Positions 1 to 8,228 are shown, numbered from the stretch's first letter. The stretch is 64,000 nt of DNA from Xanthocytophaga agilis (GCF_030068605.1 NZ_JASJOU010000008.1:186001-250000); one strand, 5' to 3'. Translations and numbers: made by a program. The notes: generated by a model from the letters alone, not told the origin.

Positions 1-30
1 TCCGTCGAGCCTGACAAAATTGTTATACAT

Positions 31-56
31 CTGATAGACCCCGTAAGGTCTATCAG
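31..56. terminator. Hairpin at the left edge
   Basis: A perfect 10-bp inverted repeat (CTGATAGACC / GGTCTATCAG) encloses a 6-nt loop. No T-rich tract follows on the plus side, so a terminator role is uncertain. It probably belongs to a gene ending left of the window. Confidence 0.4.
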
Positions 57-143
57 AACTTACTAATCTAAAACAGATTCAAAATGATTAAACTATTTAC
101 TATATAAGATTCCTCTATATAGTCCCATCTATATATCCTCGAT

Positions 144-180
144 GCACAGTAACACAGGTTGTTACTGTGCTTATTTGTTT
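144..180 (+). terminator. Rho-independent terminator for an upstream plus-strand gene
   Basis: An 11-bp perfect stem (GCACAGTAACA / TGTTACTGTGC) with a 5-nt loop is followed by the T-rich run TTATTTGTTTTAT. It likely ends a transcript entering from the left edge. Positions 1-301 hold no gene, only this and two other hairpins. Confidence 0.65.
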
Positions 181-243
181 TATCCCTATTCAGCTTATAT
201 ACAAAATAATCCTGCCACTATATAGACAATGCTATCCCACAAA

Positions 244-279
244 AGAAAAAGGATTGACATGTCTGTCAATCCTTTTTCT
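244..279. terminator. Bidirectional terminator after the 302-709 gene
   Basis: A 16-bp perfect inverted repeat (arms 244-259 and 264-279) has a 4-nt loop. It reads A-rich then T-rich in both directions, with the core GGATTGACA / TGTCAATCC. It lies about 20 bases past the stop codon of the minus-strand lipoprotein gene. Confidence 0.8.
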
Positions 280-301
280 GTAAAACCATTATCACAGTAT
301 T

Positions 302-709
302 CTAATCTTTGATATCTTCTTTTACTTCTTCAAAAGAAGAACGTACGTCAGCTTTGAACTTCTGCCAGTTAGACTTAGTCTGTTTACCAACATCTGATAA
401 GTAGTTATTCATACGGTCTCTGGATTTCTCCAATTTCTTTACTTGTTCGTCCAGATTGTCTTTGGCATCACCTGAAGCGTCTTTTGCTTCGGCTCTGAGC
501 TTATCCAATCTTGTATCAAGTTTATCCAGACCTTGCTGAATTTCCAGTTTCAAATCTGCTCTTTCTTTATCCAGTTCTGCATCCGCTTTATCAGCAGCTT
601 GTTCTACTTTATTACCAGAACTGCTCATATTACGATTTGAAGAACAAGCACCGGCTATCAATCCTAGTGATACCAGAGCTATACCTAATGAAAGTTTATA
701 CTTTTTCAT
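302..709 (-). CDS. Small coiled-coil lipoprotein
   Basis: This is a 135-residue protein with a hydrophobic signal (residues about 5-20) ending in a lipobox-like AGAC, so Cys22 is the likely lipidated residue. The remainder is very charged and alanine/lysine/glutamate-rich. It forms a long predicted amphipathic helix with repeated DKLDxxLDKLRAE-type heptads. The overall look resembles small membrane-anchored apolipoprotein/YtxH-type stress proteins. It starts 11 bases after the stop of the preceding gene (721-1221), so the two are almost certainly co-transcribed. No enzymatic motif is visible. A structural role at the inner or outer membrane is an inference. Confidence 0.75.
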   Translation of the reverse strand: MKKYKLSLGIALVSLGLIAGACSSNRNMSSSGNKVEQAADKADAELDKERADLKLEIQQGLDKLDTRLDKLRAEAKDASGDAKDNLDEQVKKLEKSRDRMNNYLSDVGKQTKSNWQKFKADVRSSFEEVKEDIKD

Positions 710-720
710 AGTTTTTACTA

Positions 721-1221
721 TTAAGCTGTAGGTTGCATCTTTTGTAAAAAAATACTTTCTACAAAACGATACACATTACGGTCTTTACGAATTGAATCAA
801 TTTGCTTTAAAATTACCTTCCGGAAATTACCACGCACACCACTGTTGGCAGCAACTTTCAGATAGGCATCAATCATAACTTCTTCCAGCAGGTTCCATGT
901 CTGTAACAGACCTGCCATGTTATTCTGTTGCAGATACTGACCAGCATCAGACCATATGTTTTCAATACGTTTTATCACCTTCTCAGTTATCATGTCTGAA
1001 CTCTTACCTGAGAACAAAGTTAACTCTGTACGAAAACGACGTGAACTGGTAGCCATCCGCTGAAAAAAAGTCTTCATCAGAGAGTCATCTGTAGTAGCTG
1101 CGATTTTAGTATATAGTGCAGCTCTGATCTTGTGCAGATCCATAACTTCTGTTAAAGGTGTTAAAGTATGGTCAGTAGTTTCTGATGAAGGAACGGAAGA
1201 GGTCAGATTCATGGTTTCCAT
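721..1221 (-). CDS. DUF2383/PA2169-like four-helix-bundle protein
   Basis: This is a 166-residue soluble protein that is all-helical by composition. After a variable N-terminus of about 20 residues it follows the pattern of the DUF2383 (PA2169) ferritin-like family. There is an N-terminal helix with LTEVMDLHKIRAALY, a helix with FFQRMATSSRRFRTEL, a third helix with LLEEVMIDAYLKV, and a final helix ending IDSIRKDRNVYRF. Family members are often stress- or stationary-phase-induced and of unknown biochemistry. It is the first gene of a two-gene operon with the coiled-coil lipoprotein at 302-709. The family assignment was made by eye and is moderate. Confidence 0.65.
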   Translation of the reverse strand: METMNLTSSVPSSETTDHTLTPLTEVMDLHKIRAALYTKIAATTDDSLMKTFFQRMATSSRRFRTELTLFSGKSSDMITEKVIKRIENIWSDAGQYLQQNNMAGLLQTWNLLEEVMIDAYLKVAANSGVRGNFRKVILKQIDSIRKDRNVYRFVESIFLQKMQPTA

Positions 1222-1782
1222 AAGTTGATAAGTTTGTTTTTGAATAATTGACTTATAAGTGATTTGTTTAGGTACAGGGTTCTATACGAAAATCATACCA
1301 TATTCGAAAATACAGCCTACCATCGTCCTTACTGACATTTATAATCTTTCAGAAAACACAATTACAAGTATATATTCTATTGGTAAAGCATTGGCTTAGA
1401 AACATAACTTCATAAATAGAAAAACATTTCACAATACAACCGTCTGTTAATCAAAGAATTGACAATGTAATAAAAGAATCACACAGATAAAGCTTTTTAT
1501 TTTTTTCTTCAAACGAAAGAGAAAGAAGTCCTATTCCTGCCCTCTGAATCTGTAGAACACTTTCCACAAATTACTGACAAGCAGACAGCTATATTGATAA
1601 ATTCCCCATATCAAGTCTCCCTCTTCTGGCTTCTTATCTATTAGAATCAGGATTTGCAATGAGCATGCTTTTTTCTATTCTCAAAACAAAGCCTACCTAC
1701 ACTTCAATCAGCGTAAAACCCAGGCATTTTATCAACCATCAGAACAATGAATAACCTTATTACTTAAACAGTTACTGACAAT
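1222..1782. other. 561-bp intergenic region, divergent promoters
   Basis: This AT-rich gap separates the minus-strand DUF2383-like operon from the plus-strand branching enzyme gene, so it must carry both promoters. I see no ORF, no strong hairpin and no clean TAnnTTTG element in it. Confidence 0.5.
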
Positions 1783-3594
1783 ATGACAAAAGCAAAAACA
1801 TCTACCCACCCAAGTATACAGGTAGCCGGCATGGGCTCTATAGTACATAGTAAAGGAACCTATTTCAGAGTATGGGCTCCACATGCTGAAAAAGTGTATG
1901 TAACAGGTACATTCAACAAATGGGCTAAAACCAAAAATGAACTACAACCCGAAGAAAATGGCTATTGGGGATGTAATGTAGAGAATGCACAGGCAGGACA
2001 TGAATACAAATACATTATCCATACAATGGATGGCCGTAAGTTATCCAGAAATGACCCGTATGCACGGGTAGTAACTAACTCCGTTGGCAATTCAGTCATC
2101 TATGATGCGCATTCGTTTGATTGGGAAGATGATGCCTACCAAATGCCAAGCTGGAACGAACTGGTGATCTATGAACTCCATATTGGTACATTCAATGTAA
2201 CAGAAGAAGGCAAACCAGGGGATTTTTATTCTGCTATTGATCGGTTGCCCTACTTGAGAGCACTAGGAGTTAATGCAGTTGAAATTATGCCCCCTTTTGA
2301 GTTTGCAGGGGATTACTCCTGGGGATACAACCCCGCACATCCATTTGCTATTGAGTCAGCTTATGGCGGTCCGGATGCCTTTAAGGCATTTGTCAAAGCC
2401 TGTCATAAAAACAATATAGCTGTCATACTGGATGTAGTGTATAACCACTTCGGACCTAGCGATATGGACTTGTGGCAGTTTGACGGCTGGAGCGAAAATA
2501 ACAAAGGAGGGATTTATTTTTATAATGACTGGAAGTCAACTACTCCCTGGGGAGATACACGTCCGGATTATGGCAGAGGGGAAGTGCGGCAATATATTCG
2601 GGACAATGCCTTGATGTGGCTTGAAGAATATCGTTGTGATGGACTTCGTATGGATATGATCCCTTACATCCGCAATGTCCATGCAAACGAAAACCCTGCA
2701 GATAACTTGCAAGACGGATTCAGCCTTTTACAATGGATTAACCGGGAAATCTCAGAAAAATATCCCAACAAGCTTACCATCGCCGAAGATTTACATGGAA
2801 ATGACTTTGTAACAGCAAAAGTGCAGGATGGAGGTTGTGGGTATGGCTCCCAATGGGATGCCGATTTTGTACACCCAATCCGGGATGTTATTATCACTAT
2901 GCATGACGATGACAGAAATATGGATGCAGTTACCCATGCACTGACACGGCGTTACAACCTGGATTCATTTGGTCGGGTAGTCTACACAGAATCTCATGAT
3001 GAAGTAGCGAATGGCAAAGCACGTGTAGCAGAAGAAATATCTCCCGGTAACGTGAATAATTATTACTCCAAAAAACGGGCAGCATTAGGTGTTGCGATGG
3101 TGTTAACAGCTCCGGGCATTCCGATGTTATTTCAGGGACAACCCTTACTCGAAGATAAATGGTTTTCAGATACAGATCCGGTGGACTGGAACCGTTTCTC
3201 TGATGTAAAAGGTATCATCAAATTACATCGTGACCTAATCTATTTACGTACCAATCGTCATGAGACTACCAAAGGCCTGATGGGTCAGCACATACACATT
3301 ATGTATGTAAATCATGAAGATAAAATAGTAGCCTACCATCGTTGGATGGAAGGTGGTCCAAAAGATAGTGTGGTTGTAGTGTTGAATTTCAGAGACCAGG
3401 AACACACACACTATACTATTCCAATGCCTTCCAAAGGAAAATGGAAGGTGCGTTTTAACAGCGATTGGGGTGGTTATGATGATGAGTTTACAGATCATCC
3501 TGTGTATGACACAGTTGCCAAAGCGGATCAAAATGGTGCTTTTGCGACAGTATCTATTGCTCCTTATGGTGCAATAATTCTTTCTCAGGATTAA
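1783..3594 (+). CDS. 1,4-alpha-glucan branching enzyme-like GH13 protein
   Basis: This 603-residue cytoplasmic enzyme has an N-terminal CBM48/E-set domain (about residues 15-105, with FRVWAPHAEKVYVTGTFNKW) and then a GH13 TIM barrel. All four GH13 regions are visible: DVVYNH at 217-222, GLRMDM with the nucleophile Asp291, AEDLHG with the acid/base Glu335, and SHDE with Asp406. The C-terminal beta domain ends around residue 600. CBM48 plus the GYNPAHPFAIESAYGGPDAFKAFV-type stretch fits GlgB-like branching enzymes or related glycogen/trehalose enzymes. It is somewhat shorter than classical GlgB (about 630-730 residues), so malto-oligosyltrehalose trehalohydrolase-like activity is an alternative. 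It is monocistronic, with a strong terminator 17 bases downstream. Confidence 0.85.
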   Translation: MTKAKTSTHPSIQVAGMGSIVHSKGTYFRVWAPHAEKVYVTGTFNKWAKTKNELQPEENGYWGCNVENAQAGHEYKYIIHTMDGRKLSRNDPYARVVTNSVGNSVIYDAHSFDWEDDAYQMPSWNELVIYELHIGTFNVTEEGKPGDFYSAIDRLPYLRALGVNAVEIMPPFEFAGDYSWGYNPAHPFAIESAYGGPDAFKAFVKACHKNNIAVILDVVYNHFGPSDMDLWQFDGWSENNKGGIYFYNDWKSTTPWGDTRPDYGRGEVRQYIRDNALMWLEEYRCDGLRMDMIPYIRNVHANENPADNLQDGFSLLQWINREISEKYPNKLTIAEDLHGNDFVTAKVQDGGCGYGSQWDADFVHPIRDVIITMHDDDRNMDAVTHALTRRYNLDSFGRVVYTESHDEVANGKARVAEEISPGNVNNYYSKKRAALGVAMVLTAPGIPMLFQGQPLLEDKWFSDTDPVDWNRFSDVKGIIKLHRDLIYLRTNRHETTKGLMGQHIHIMYVNHEDKIVAYHRWMEGGPKDSVVVVLNFRDQEHTHYTIPMPSKGKWKVRFNSDWGGYDDEFTDHPVYDTVAKADQNGAFATVSIAPYGAIILSQD

Positions 3595-3610
3595 AGTAAA
3601 AGCTTGGTCT

Positions 3611-3654
3611 ACAAACAAAAACGGCTTCAGAATTCTGAAGCCGTTTTTGTTTGT
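3611..3654. terminator. Perfect 20-bp hairpin terminator
   Basis: Arms 3611-3630 and 3635-3654 are exact complements around an AATT loop. The core ACGGCTTCAG / CTGAAGCCGT is flanked by A-rich and T-rich ends. It terminates the branching enzyme transcript and should also work leftwards. Confidence 0.9.
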
Positions 3655-3716
3655 AAGTCTTGCAAGAAAGGTATTTTACAATCTGTGCACTTGCTAAATA
3701 GCAATTTGATAATATA

Positions 3717-3920
3717 TTACTTTATCTGTAATCTTTTGCAGACTATGCAACGCTGGAATAATCTCATCCAGTTCAGAGACAGCCCTGTTTCCTGTCTCAG
3801 TAGTTGTATGAGCTTCTCCAATAAGGGCAGCAACTCACTAATTTTTACAGGCGTCAGATCGCGTGGCACCTCCATTTCTTCTTCTTCGTCCCAATCGTAA
3901 GCCTGTTCCGGATGAAGCAA
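3717..3920 (-). CDS. Possible short acidic protein, unrecognised
   Basis: This is a weak call. The frame read from a TTG start at 3920 gives 67 residues: an acidic stretch (DWDEEEEMEVPRD), then an amphipathic leucine-rich helix (ISELLPLLEKLIQLLRQETG), then a basic cysteine-containing tail. The frame is open further upstream to an in-frame TAA near 3990. This adds about 20 plausible residues but no ATG, GTG or further TTG, only an ATT. Either the start is rare or this is the remnant of a longer gene. I do not recognise a family. The rest of 3595-4129 holds only the terminator above. Confidence 0.3.
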   Translation of the reverse strand: MLHPEQAYDWDEEEEMEVPRDLTPVKISELLPLLEKLIQLLRQETGLSLNWMRLFQRCIVCKRLQIK

Positions 3921-4129
3921 CTCTTGTTCTTGAGAAGTAAAGGTCCCTTTTATATCTGTGTGCTTTTCAACTAAAGAAATGGAACCTTATTATGTAGAGT
4001 CTATCCTTCTTAGAAAAATAATCCCTCTTATGTTAAGAAATTTTTCCAAGGAAAACTAAACCCATTATAAGCCTAGCCCATTGTAGGGTATAGGACAAAT
4101 AATGAGTTAGTACAATTTGTTGAATTACG

Positions 4130-5200
4130 TTAAGACTTTACAGTTGCTTGCTTTGGAAAGGTAGATTGTTGTCTAACAGCAACCTTTACTAGCAGGATTA
4201 GTACTGGTACTTCAATGAGTGGTCCGATCACAGCTGCAAAGGCTATTCCTGAATCAATACCAAATACAGCAATCGCAACGGCAATACCTAATTCAAAATT
4301 ATTTCCAGCAGCTGTAAACGCCAGCGATGTAGATTTAGCGTAGTCAGCACCTGCCTTTTTCGCCAGATAAAAAGCTGAAAAGAACATAATCACAAAATAG
4401 GCAATCAAAGGCAGAGCAATTCTGAATACATCTAATGGAATCTGTACAATCAAATTGCCTTTATAACTAAACATGACTACAATGGTAAATAATAATGCTA
4501 CCAGCGTGATTGGGCTGATTTTAGGAATAAAAACAGTATTATACCATTCTTTTCCTTTAGCTTTCACTAATACATAACGGGTAATCATTCCTGCCATGAA
4601 AGGTATACCCAGATAGATAAATACACTTTCAGCAATTTGTCCAATACTGATATTTACTTCCACTCCTTTCACCCCAAACAAAGGAGGCAATACAGTCACA
4701 AAGATATAGGCATACACACTATAAAACAGCACCTGAAAGATACTATTAAAAGCAACCAACCCAGCTACATATTCATTGTCTCCCTTCGCCAGATCATTCC
4801 AGACAATTACCATCGCAATACAACGGGCAATACCAATCATAATCAATCCTATCATATAATCAGGTTTATCAGGTAACAGTAGCAAGGCAAGACCAAACAT
4901 GAGCACTGGACCAATGATCCAGTTTTGAACCAAAGACAAAACTAATACTTTGGTATTTTTAAAGACATTGCCCAATTCTTCATACTTAACTTTTGCTAAA
5001 GGTGGATACATCATTAGTATCAAACCAATAGCTAATGGAATATTAGTAGTACCGACCTGAAATTGATTAATAAAGTTGGGAGTTTCTGGAATGAAATAAC
5101 CAATAGCGACTCCTAAAGCCATTGCCAGAAAAATCCATAGGGTAAGATAACGATCTAAAAAAGAAAGTTGTTTGACTTTTTGAATAGGTGTTAAGCTCAT
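4130..5200 (-). CDS. acr3: Arsenite efflux permease Acr3
   Basis: This 356-residue integral membrane protein of the ACR3 (BASS superfamily) type has about ten hydrophobic segments and extrudes As(III) using the proton motive force. The signature TM4 sequence [13 protein letters not shown] carries the essential cysteine (Cys127). TM9 has [15 protein letters not shown] with the conserved Glu303. The length is normal for the family. It is the last gene of the leftward ars cluster, 98 bases after arsM, with a 14-bp inverted repeat in that gap. It exports the arsenite made by the neighbouring arsenate reductase. Confidence in family and substrate is high. Confidence 0.95.
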   Translation of the reverse strand: MSLTPIQKVKQLSFLDRYLTLWIFLAMALGVAIGYFIPETPNFINQFQVGTTNIPLAIGLILMMYPPLAKVKYEELGNVFKNTKVLVLSLVQNWIIGPVLMFGLALLLLPDKPDYMIGLIMIGIARCIAMVIVWNDLAKGDNEYVAGLVAFNSIFQVLFYSVYAYIFVTVLPPLFGVKGVEVNISIGQIAESVFIYLGIPFMAGMITRYVLVKAKGKEWYNTVFIPKISPITLVALLFTIVVMFSYKGNLIVQIPLDVFRIALPLIAYFVIMFFSAFYLAKKAGADYAKSTSLAFTAAGNNFELGIAVAIAVFGIDSGIAFAAVIGPLIEVPVLILLVKVAVRQQSTFPKQATVKS

Positions 5201-5229
5201 ATAATCTAAATAAAACAGATATTTAATTG

Positions 5230-5269
5230 CCCATTGATGGTTCCAGCAAGTGTTAGAACCATCAATGGG
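5230..5269. terminator. Hairpin between arsM and acr3
   Basis: A perfect 14-bp inverted repeat (CCCATTGATGGTTC / GAACCATCAATGGG) has a 12-nt loop. The minus-strand side is followed by AATTAAATA rather than a T run. It may therefore be an attenuator or mRNA-stability structure that lowers acr3 relative to arsM, not a full stop. Confidence 0.5.
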
Positions 5270-5298
5270 TAAAATTTGTCCATTAAAATGAAATCAGA

Positions 5299-6186
5299 TT
5301 AGCAGCAACCTGAACCAGGTTCACAACAAGGAACTGGTTTCTCTCCATATACTGTAATGCTGTAAATTCCTCTCTTACCCGTTTTGTATTCTTCTATTTC
5401 AACAGGTGATAAGTACTGATTTAATACCTGATCTGGTAAGTTAATTCGTCTTTGTTTCTGGATCTGAATGTTCTGAAACCCTACAACTTCAATTAACTGC
5501 ATGTAGTCTTCTTTCTGGATAGCTCCAGCTACGCACCCTGCATACATTTCAGCATCTTTACGCAATCCTTCAGGTAAGGAACCTTCCAATACGATATCAG
5601 ACACAGAAAAATGTCCACCCGGTTTAAGTATCCGCAACGTTTCTACCAATGCTTTCAATTTGTTGGGCACTAGATTCAGTACGCAATTACTTACTACTAC
5701 ATCGGCTGTATTTGCAGATAAAGGCATTTTCTCAATGTCGCCCTGACGAAACTCTACATTATTGAAGCCTAGTTTATCAGCATTCTCACGGGCTTTTTCT
5801 ATCATTCGTTCGGTAAAGTCAATCCCTAGTACTTTACCTTTTTCGCCTACAATAGAACGAGCTACAAACGCATCATTACCGGCCCCACTACCTAAATCTA
5901 CTACGGTATTCCCTTCTTTAATGTGGGCGTATTCGGTAGGCAAGCCACAGCCTAACCCTAAATCTGCATCAGCGACATATCCTTGTAGTTCCTGATAACT
6001 TTCTGCCATAACAGCACTATCAATAGTACAGCAGCCAGTAGCAGTTGAAGATGTAGCACTACCACAACAGGACGATTCATTAAGTTCTTTTGACTGATCT
6101 GCAATCTGCGTGTATTTTTCACGAACCAATTGTTTTAGCGTCTCTGCTGAAGCAAGATCTTCCACATTGTTTACTAAGGTTTCCAT
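5299..6186 (-). CDS. arsM: Arsenite S-adenosylmethionine methyltransferase
   Basis: This 295-residue class I methyltransferase has the SAM-binding loop VVDLGSGAGNDA (about residues 95-106) and the acidic GIDFTERM strand. The cysteines expected for As(III) binding are present: SNCVLNL (Cys168), YAGCVAGA (Cys218) and LGLGCGLP (Cys80). Extra CC pairs occur at 40-41 and 52-53, and at the C-terminus at 287-288 and 294-295. It methylates trivalent arsenic to mono-, di- and trimethyl species. A second ArsR-type operator lies about 130 bases upstream, after the arsC terminator. Its transcription is therefore probably controlled separately from arsRC but by the same repressor. Confidence 0.93.
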   Translation of the reverse strand: METLVNNVEDLASAETLKQLVREKYTQIADQSKELNESSCCGSATSSTATGCCTIDSAVMAESYQELQGYVADADLGLGCGLPTEYAHIKEGNTVVDLGSGAGNDAFVARSIVGEKGKVLGIDFTERMIEKARENADKLGFNNVEFRQGDIEKMPLSANTADVVVSNCVLNLVPNKLKALVETLRILKPGGHFSVSDIVLEGSLPEGLRKDAEMYAGCVAGAIQKEDYMQLIEVVGFQNIQIQKQRRINLPDQVLNQYLSPVEIEEYKTGKRGIYSITVYGEKPVPCCEPGSGCC

Positions 6187-6315
6187 GATCGTAGTTAGTT
6201 TTAGGTGAAATGAATAATAAAAGTTTTATAGTTGTAGTAAAAGGTAATTGGTAAATACATAGTCAAGACGGAGGCACTTTCAAAAAGATGCAGACTTTTT
6301 TGTATTTATTTTAAC

Positions 6316-6331
6316 ATTGCAATATTACGAT
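6316..6331 (-). promoter_or_regulatory. Putative ArsR operator upstream of arsM
   Basis: The 16-mer ATTGCAATATTACGAT (plus-strand reading) is identical to the one upstream of arsR at 7403-7418. It is a pseudo-palindrome: its two 8-nt halves match at 6 of 8 positions when one is complemented. Read on the minus strand it contains TAATATTG, one mismatch from the Bacteroidota TAnnTTTG -7 element, so repressor and polymerase could compete here. Confidence 0.7.
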
Positions 6332-6343
6332 GAATACAACGCT

Positions 6344-6365
6344 AAAAAAGCCCCTTCATCAGGGG
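6344..6365 (-). terminator. Terminator after arsC
   Basis: On the minus strand the stem CCCCT / AGGGG with loop GATGA is followed by CTTTTTT. It sits about 10 bases after the arsC stop and just before the second operator. It separates arsRC from arsM-acr3. Confidence 0.7.
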
Positions 6366-6375
6366 AATGGACTCG

Positions 6376-7029
6376 TTATGCTAGTTGAGCTTTGACCTCA
6401 GCAAATACCCAGAACAATTCTTTTGCAATTAGCCGACTAGCTGCATTATATCCTTGTGCTTCCTGAGCTGTACCATCCCCGTTTTTTGGATCTGTATAAG
6501 GTAATGAAATTCGTTTGTCAGCACCTGGAATAAAAGGACATGCTTCATCTGCCTGACCACAAACCATAATAGCAGCAAAGTTAGATTCAGGATTAGCCTT
6601 ATCATCATATACCTTCGAGAACATCTGTAGAACAGGTTCTTTCTCACTATATCGAACACTATACAAAGGATTGGTAGCATGCTGGTCATCAGTAATCTGA
6701 AAGCCTGTATGTTTCAAAGACTCAACCGCCCGATAATTAAACGCAGTAGCTTCTGTGCCACCTGAAAAAGTTTGTATGCCACTAATACCATAATAAGCAG
6801 CTGCCACACGTGCCCATACCTGCCCAAACTGGCTACGTCGTGAATTGTGTGTACAAATAAAGTTCAGATTTACTCCTTGGCTAGCTTTTGTATTTTCAAC
6901 AATGAAATTGACCAGTAGAGTAAGTGTTTCTTTTCTTTCAGCTGAAATAGTAGAAAATTCTTCCGGCAGTGAATCGGCATAGGATTGTAATGCAGGGAAA
7001 AGAGTAGATACAGAGGTATCCAGAGTCAT
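6376..7029 (-). CDS. arsC: Arsenate reductase, low-molecular-weight phosphatase type
   Basis: This 217-residue soluble protein of the LMW protein-tyrosine-phosphatase fold reduces arsenate to arsenite. The P-loop FICTHNSRRSQ gives the CX5R motif (Cys59, Arg65). A later CPFIPGADKRISLPYTDPKNGDGT stretch carries the Asp-Pro expected of the general acid (DP motif). It is longer than the typical thioredoxin-coupled ArsC (about 130-140 residues). The extra N-terminal helical region of about 50 residues is common in Bacteroidota ArsC-like proteins. It starts 26 bases after the arsR stop, so the two share a transcript. Confidence 0.85.
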   Translation of the reverse strand: MTLDTSVSTLFPALQSYADSLPEEFSTISAERKETLTLLVNFIVENTKASQGVNLNFICTHNSRRSQFGQVWARVAAAYYGISGIQTFSGGTEATAFNYRAVESLKHTGFQITDDQHATNPLYSVRYSEKEPVLQMFSKVYDDKANPESNFAAIMVCGQADEACPFIPGADKRISLPYTDPKNGDGTAQEAQGYNAASRLIAKELFWVFAEVKAQLA

Positions 7030-7055
7030 AACAAAATGGATTTAGTGAGAAAATA

Positions 7056-7385
7056 TTAACAACAGGATGTCTTATTCGTATATGAAGCAAATAAAGTGGT
7101 CGCTAATTCTTTAACTTCATTCCAAGTCTGTTCATTGATACAATAACAGACACTAGTTCCTTCTATCTCTCCTTTAATCAACCCTACACTTTTCAGTTCT
7201 TTCAGATGTTGAGAAACTGTAGGCTGAGATAAAGGCAACTCTTCTACAATATCCCCACAGATACACGCATTTTTTTCAATAAGAACCTGAAGAATAGCTA
7301 CACGTGCCGGATGGGCTAAGGCTTTGAAAACCGAAGCTAGTTTGTTTTGCCGCTCTGTGAAAGATTCTGTTTTGGTAAGGCCCAT
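7056..7385 (-). CDS. arsR: ArsR-family As(III)-responsive repressor
   Basis: This 109-residue winged-helix repressor contains the recognition region LPLSQPTVSQHLKELKSVGLI (about 50-70). At the start of the DNA-binding domain it carries CIC (Cys41 and Cys43), the position of the metal-sensing ELCVC box. Further cysteines at 80, 82 and a terminal CC (108-109) could complete a trivalent arsenic site. It is the first gene of the cluster and is preceded by a 16-bp operator-like repeat at 7403-7418, consistent with autoregulation. Arsenite binding should release DNA and induce the cluster. Confidence 0.93.
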   Translation of the reverse strand: MGLTKTESFTERQNKLASVFKALAHPARVAILQVLIEKNACICGDIVEELPLSQPTVSQHLKELKSVGLIKGEIEGTSVCYCINEQTWNEVKELATTLFASYTNKTSCC

Positions 7386-7402
7386 ATAACATTAATTGTT
7401 TT

Positions 7403-7418
7403 ATTGCAATATTACGAT
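7403..7418 (-). promoter_or_regulatory. Putative ArsR operator upstream of arsR
   Basis: This is an exact copy of the 16-mer at 6316-6331, 18 bases before the arsR start. Its position over a TAATATTG -7-like element is the classical arrangement for a small metal-responsive repressor. Confidence 0.75.
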
Positions 7419-7456
7419 AAATAAAATCAAGACTCAATAACTTTGTGAAATAAAAG

Positions 7457-7477
7457 AGCTCAGCTAAAAACTGAGCT
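7457..7477 (-). terminator. Terminator between the integrase remnant and arsR
   Basis: A 7-bp stem (AGCTCAG / CTGAGCT) with a 7-nt loop is followed on the minus strand by CTTTTATTTC, and by TTTT on the plus side. It lies directly after the last in-frame stop of the recombinase remnant. Confidence 0.6.
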
Positions 7478-7478
7478 T

Positions 7479-7903
7479 TTAAGTACAGATAAATCTATTC
7501 CTAAGAATCAACTGCAGGTAATTAAGAATATTGCGTTGTCGTGTCTCATAGGTATCGACAGTTGCCTTTTCTTTCCTGTTTCGATCTTAACGTTCAATGA
7601 GTTCCTTTAGAGAAAGAGGTGCTGTGTTTTTTTCAGGTACATTTCCCGGATGGCAATGGCTTTCGGTGTCTTTCCTTCTTTAAGTAGTTCATTGTAGCAT
7701 TGCTTAATGTCAGTACGCATTAGGATCAGACGTTCATCATCTGCCATCGCTTCTTCTGTCCCCGACATTATCAGCTGCGATTTGCTATTCCAGTACTCAC
7801 GTAACACCTTTATAAATGAGCTAAAGTCCTCAGACTTCAGACCGCTATGAGTAATACTCACATATACACTAACAGAGATTTTTTTAGTTTGGTTTTTACG
7901 CAC
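7479..7903 (-). pseudogene. Decayed tyrosine recombinase (integrase), N-terminal part
   Basis: The first 98 codons (7903 to 7607) encode an arm-type DNA-binding domain typical of Bacteroidota tyrosine recombinases, with the helix LIMSGTEEAMADDERLILMRTDIKQCYNELLKEGKTPKAIAI. The frame then breaks in a run of seven A. One additional A would restore NTAPLSLKELIER, after which a TAA interrupts. The same restored frame continues as DRNRKEKATVDTYETRQRNILNYL, the start of the SAM-like core-binding domain. It then ends at TAA (7479-7481) with the catalytic domain (R-H-R-Y) entirely missing. The gene is therefore frameshifted, nonsense-mutated and truncated. It points away from the tRNA-Glu gene 250 bases away, the usual layout for a tRNA-targeting integrase. 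Confidence 0.75.
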
Positions 7904-8100
7904 TACAAAAAGGATTTCTATCTTTTCTCTTTTTTAAGCATAAAAATGAGATTTTTAAAGTAAAACATCGTGCAATCTATACTCGAATTTCTATATAAAA
8001 TATCCAACCATGAAAATTACATGTATATACATACAAAATACAATTTTTGGCTACAGCAAAGTTGTGGTATATTCGAATTAGATAAAGTATATATAATGCA

Positions 8101-8124
8101 AAAAGGCATCTCTCGATGCCTTTT
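8101..8124 (-). terminator. Terminator of tRNA-Glu
   Basis: A 9-bp stem (AAAAGGCAT / ATGCCTTTT) with a 6-nt loop reads on the minus strand into TTTTTGC. It lies about 33 bases beyond the tRNA 3' end. Confidence 0.8.
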
Positions 8125-8156
8125 CCTGCGTTGAAAACAGTATTTCTTGTTTTTTG

Positions 8157-8228
8157 TAGTCCATACGGGAATCGAACCCGTGTTTCATCCGTGAAAGGGA
8201 TGCGTCCTAACCCCTAGACGAATAGACC
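8157..8228 (-). tRNA. tRNA-Glu (UUC)
   Basis: The minus strand reads GGTCTATTCGTCTAGGGGTT at its 5' end. The anticodon arm is CATCC-CTTTCAC-GGATG, giving anticodon TTC, and the T-arm is CGGG-TTCGATT-CCCG. The acceptor closes with ATGGACT, allowing two G-U pairs. The discriminator is A and CCA is not encoded. The gene is about 72 nt. Confidence 0.95.

Noticed and set aside
1-301. A gene at the left edge
   Set aside because: Only hairpins are present and no open frame of useful length runs in from the edge on either strand.
7607-7903. Calling the 98-residue frame an intact small protein
   Set aside because: It is the arm domain of a recombinase. The sequence continues in a shifted frame with a stop and lacks the catalytic domain, so it is a pseudogene.
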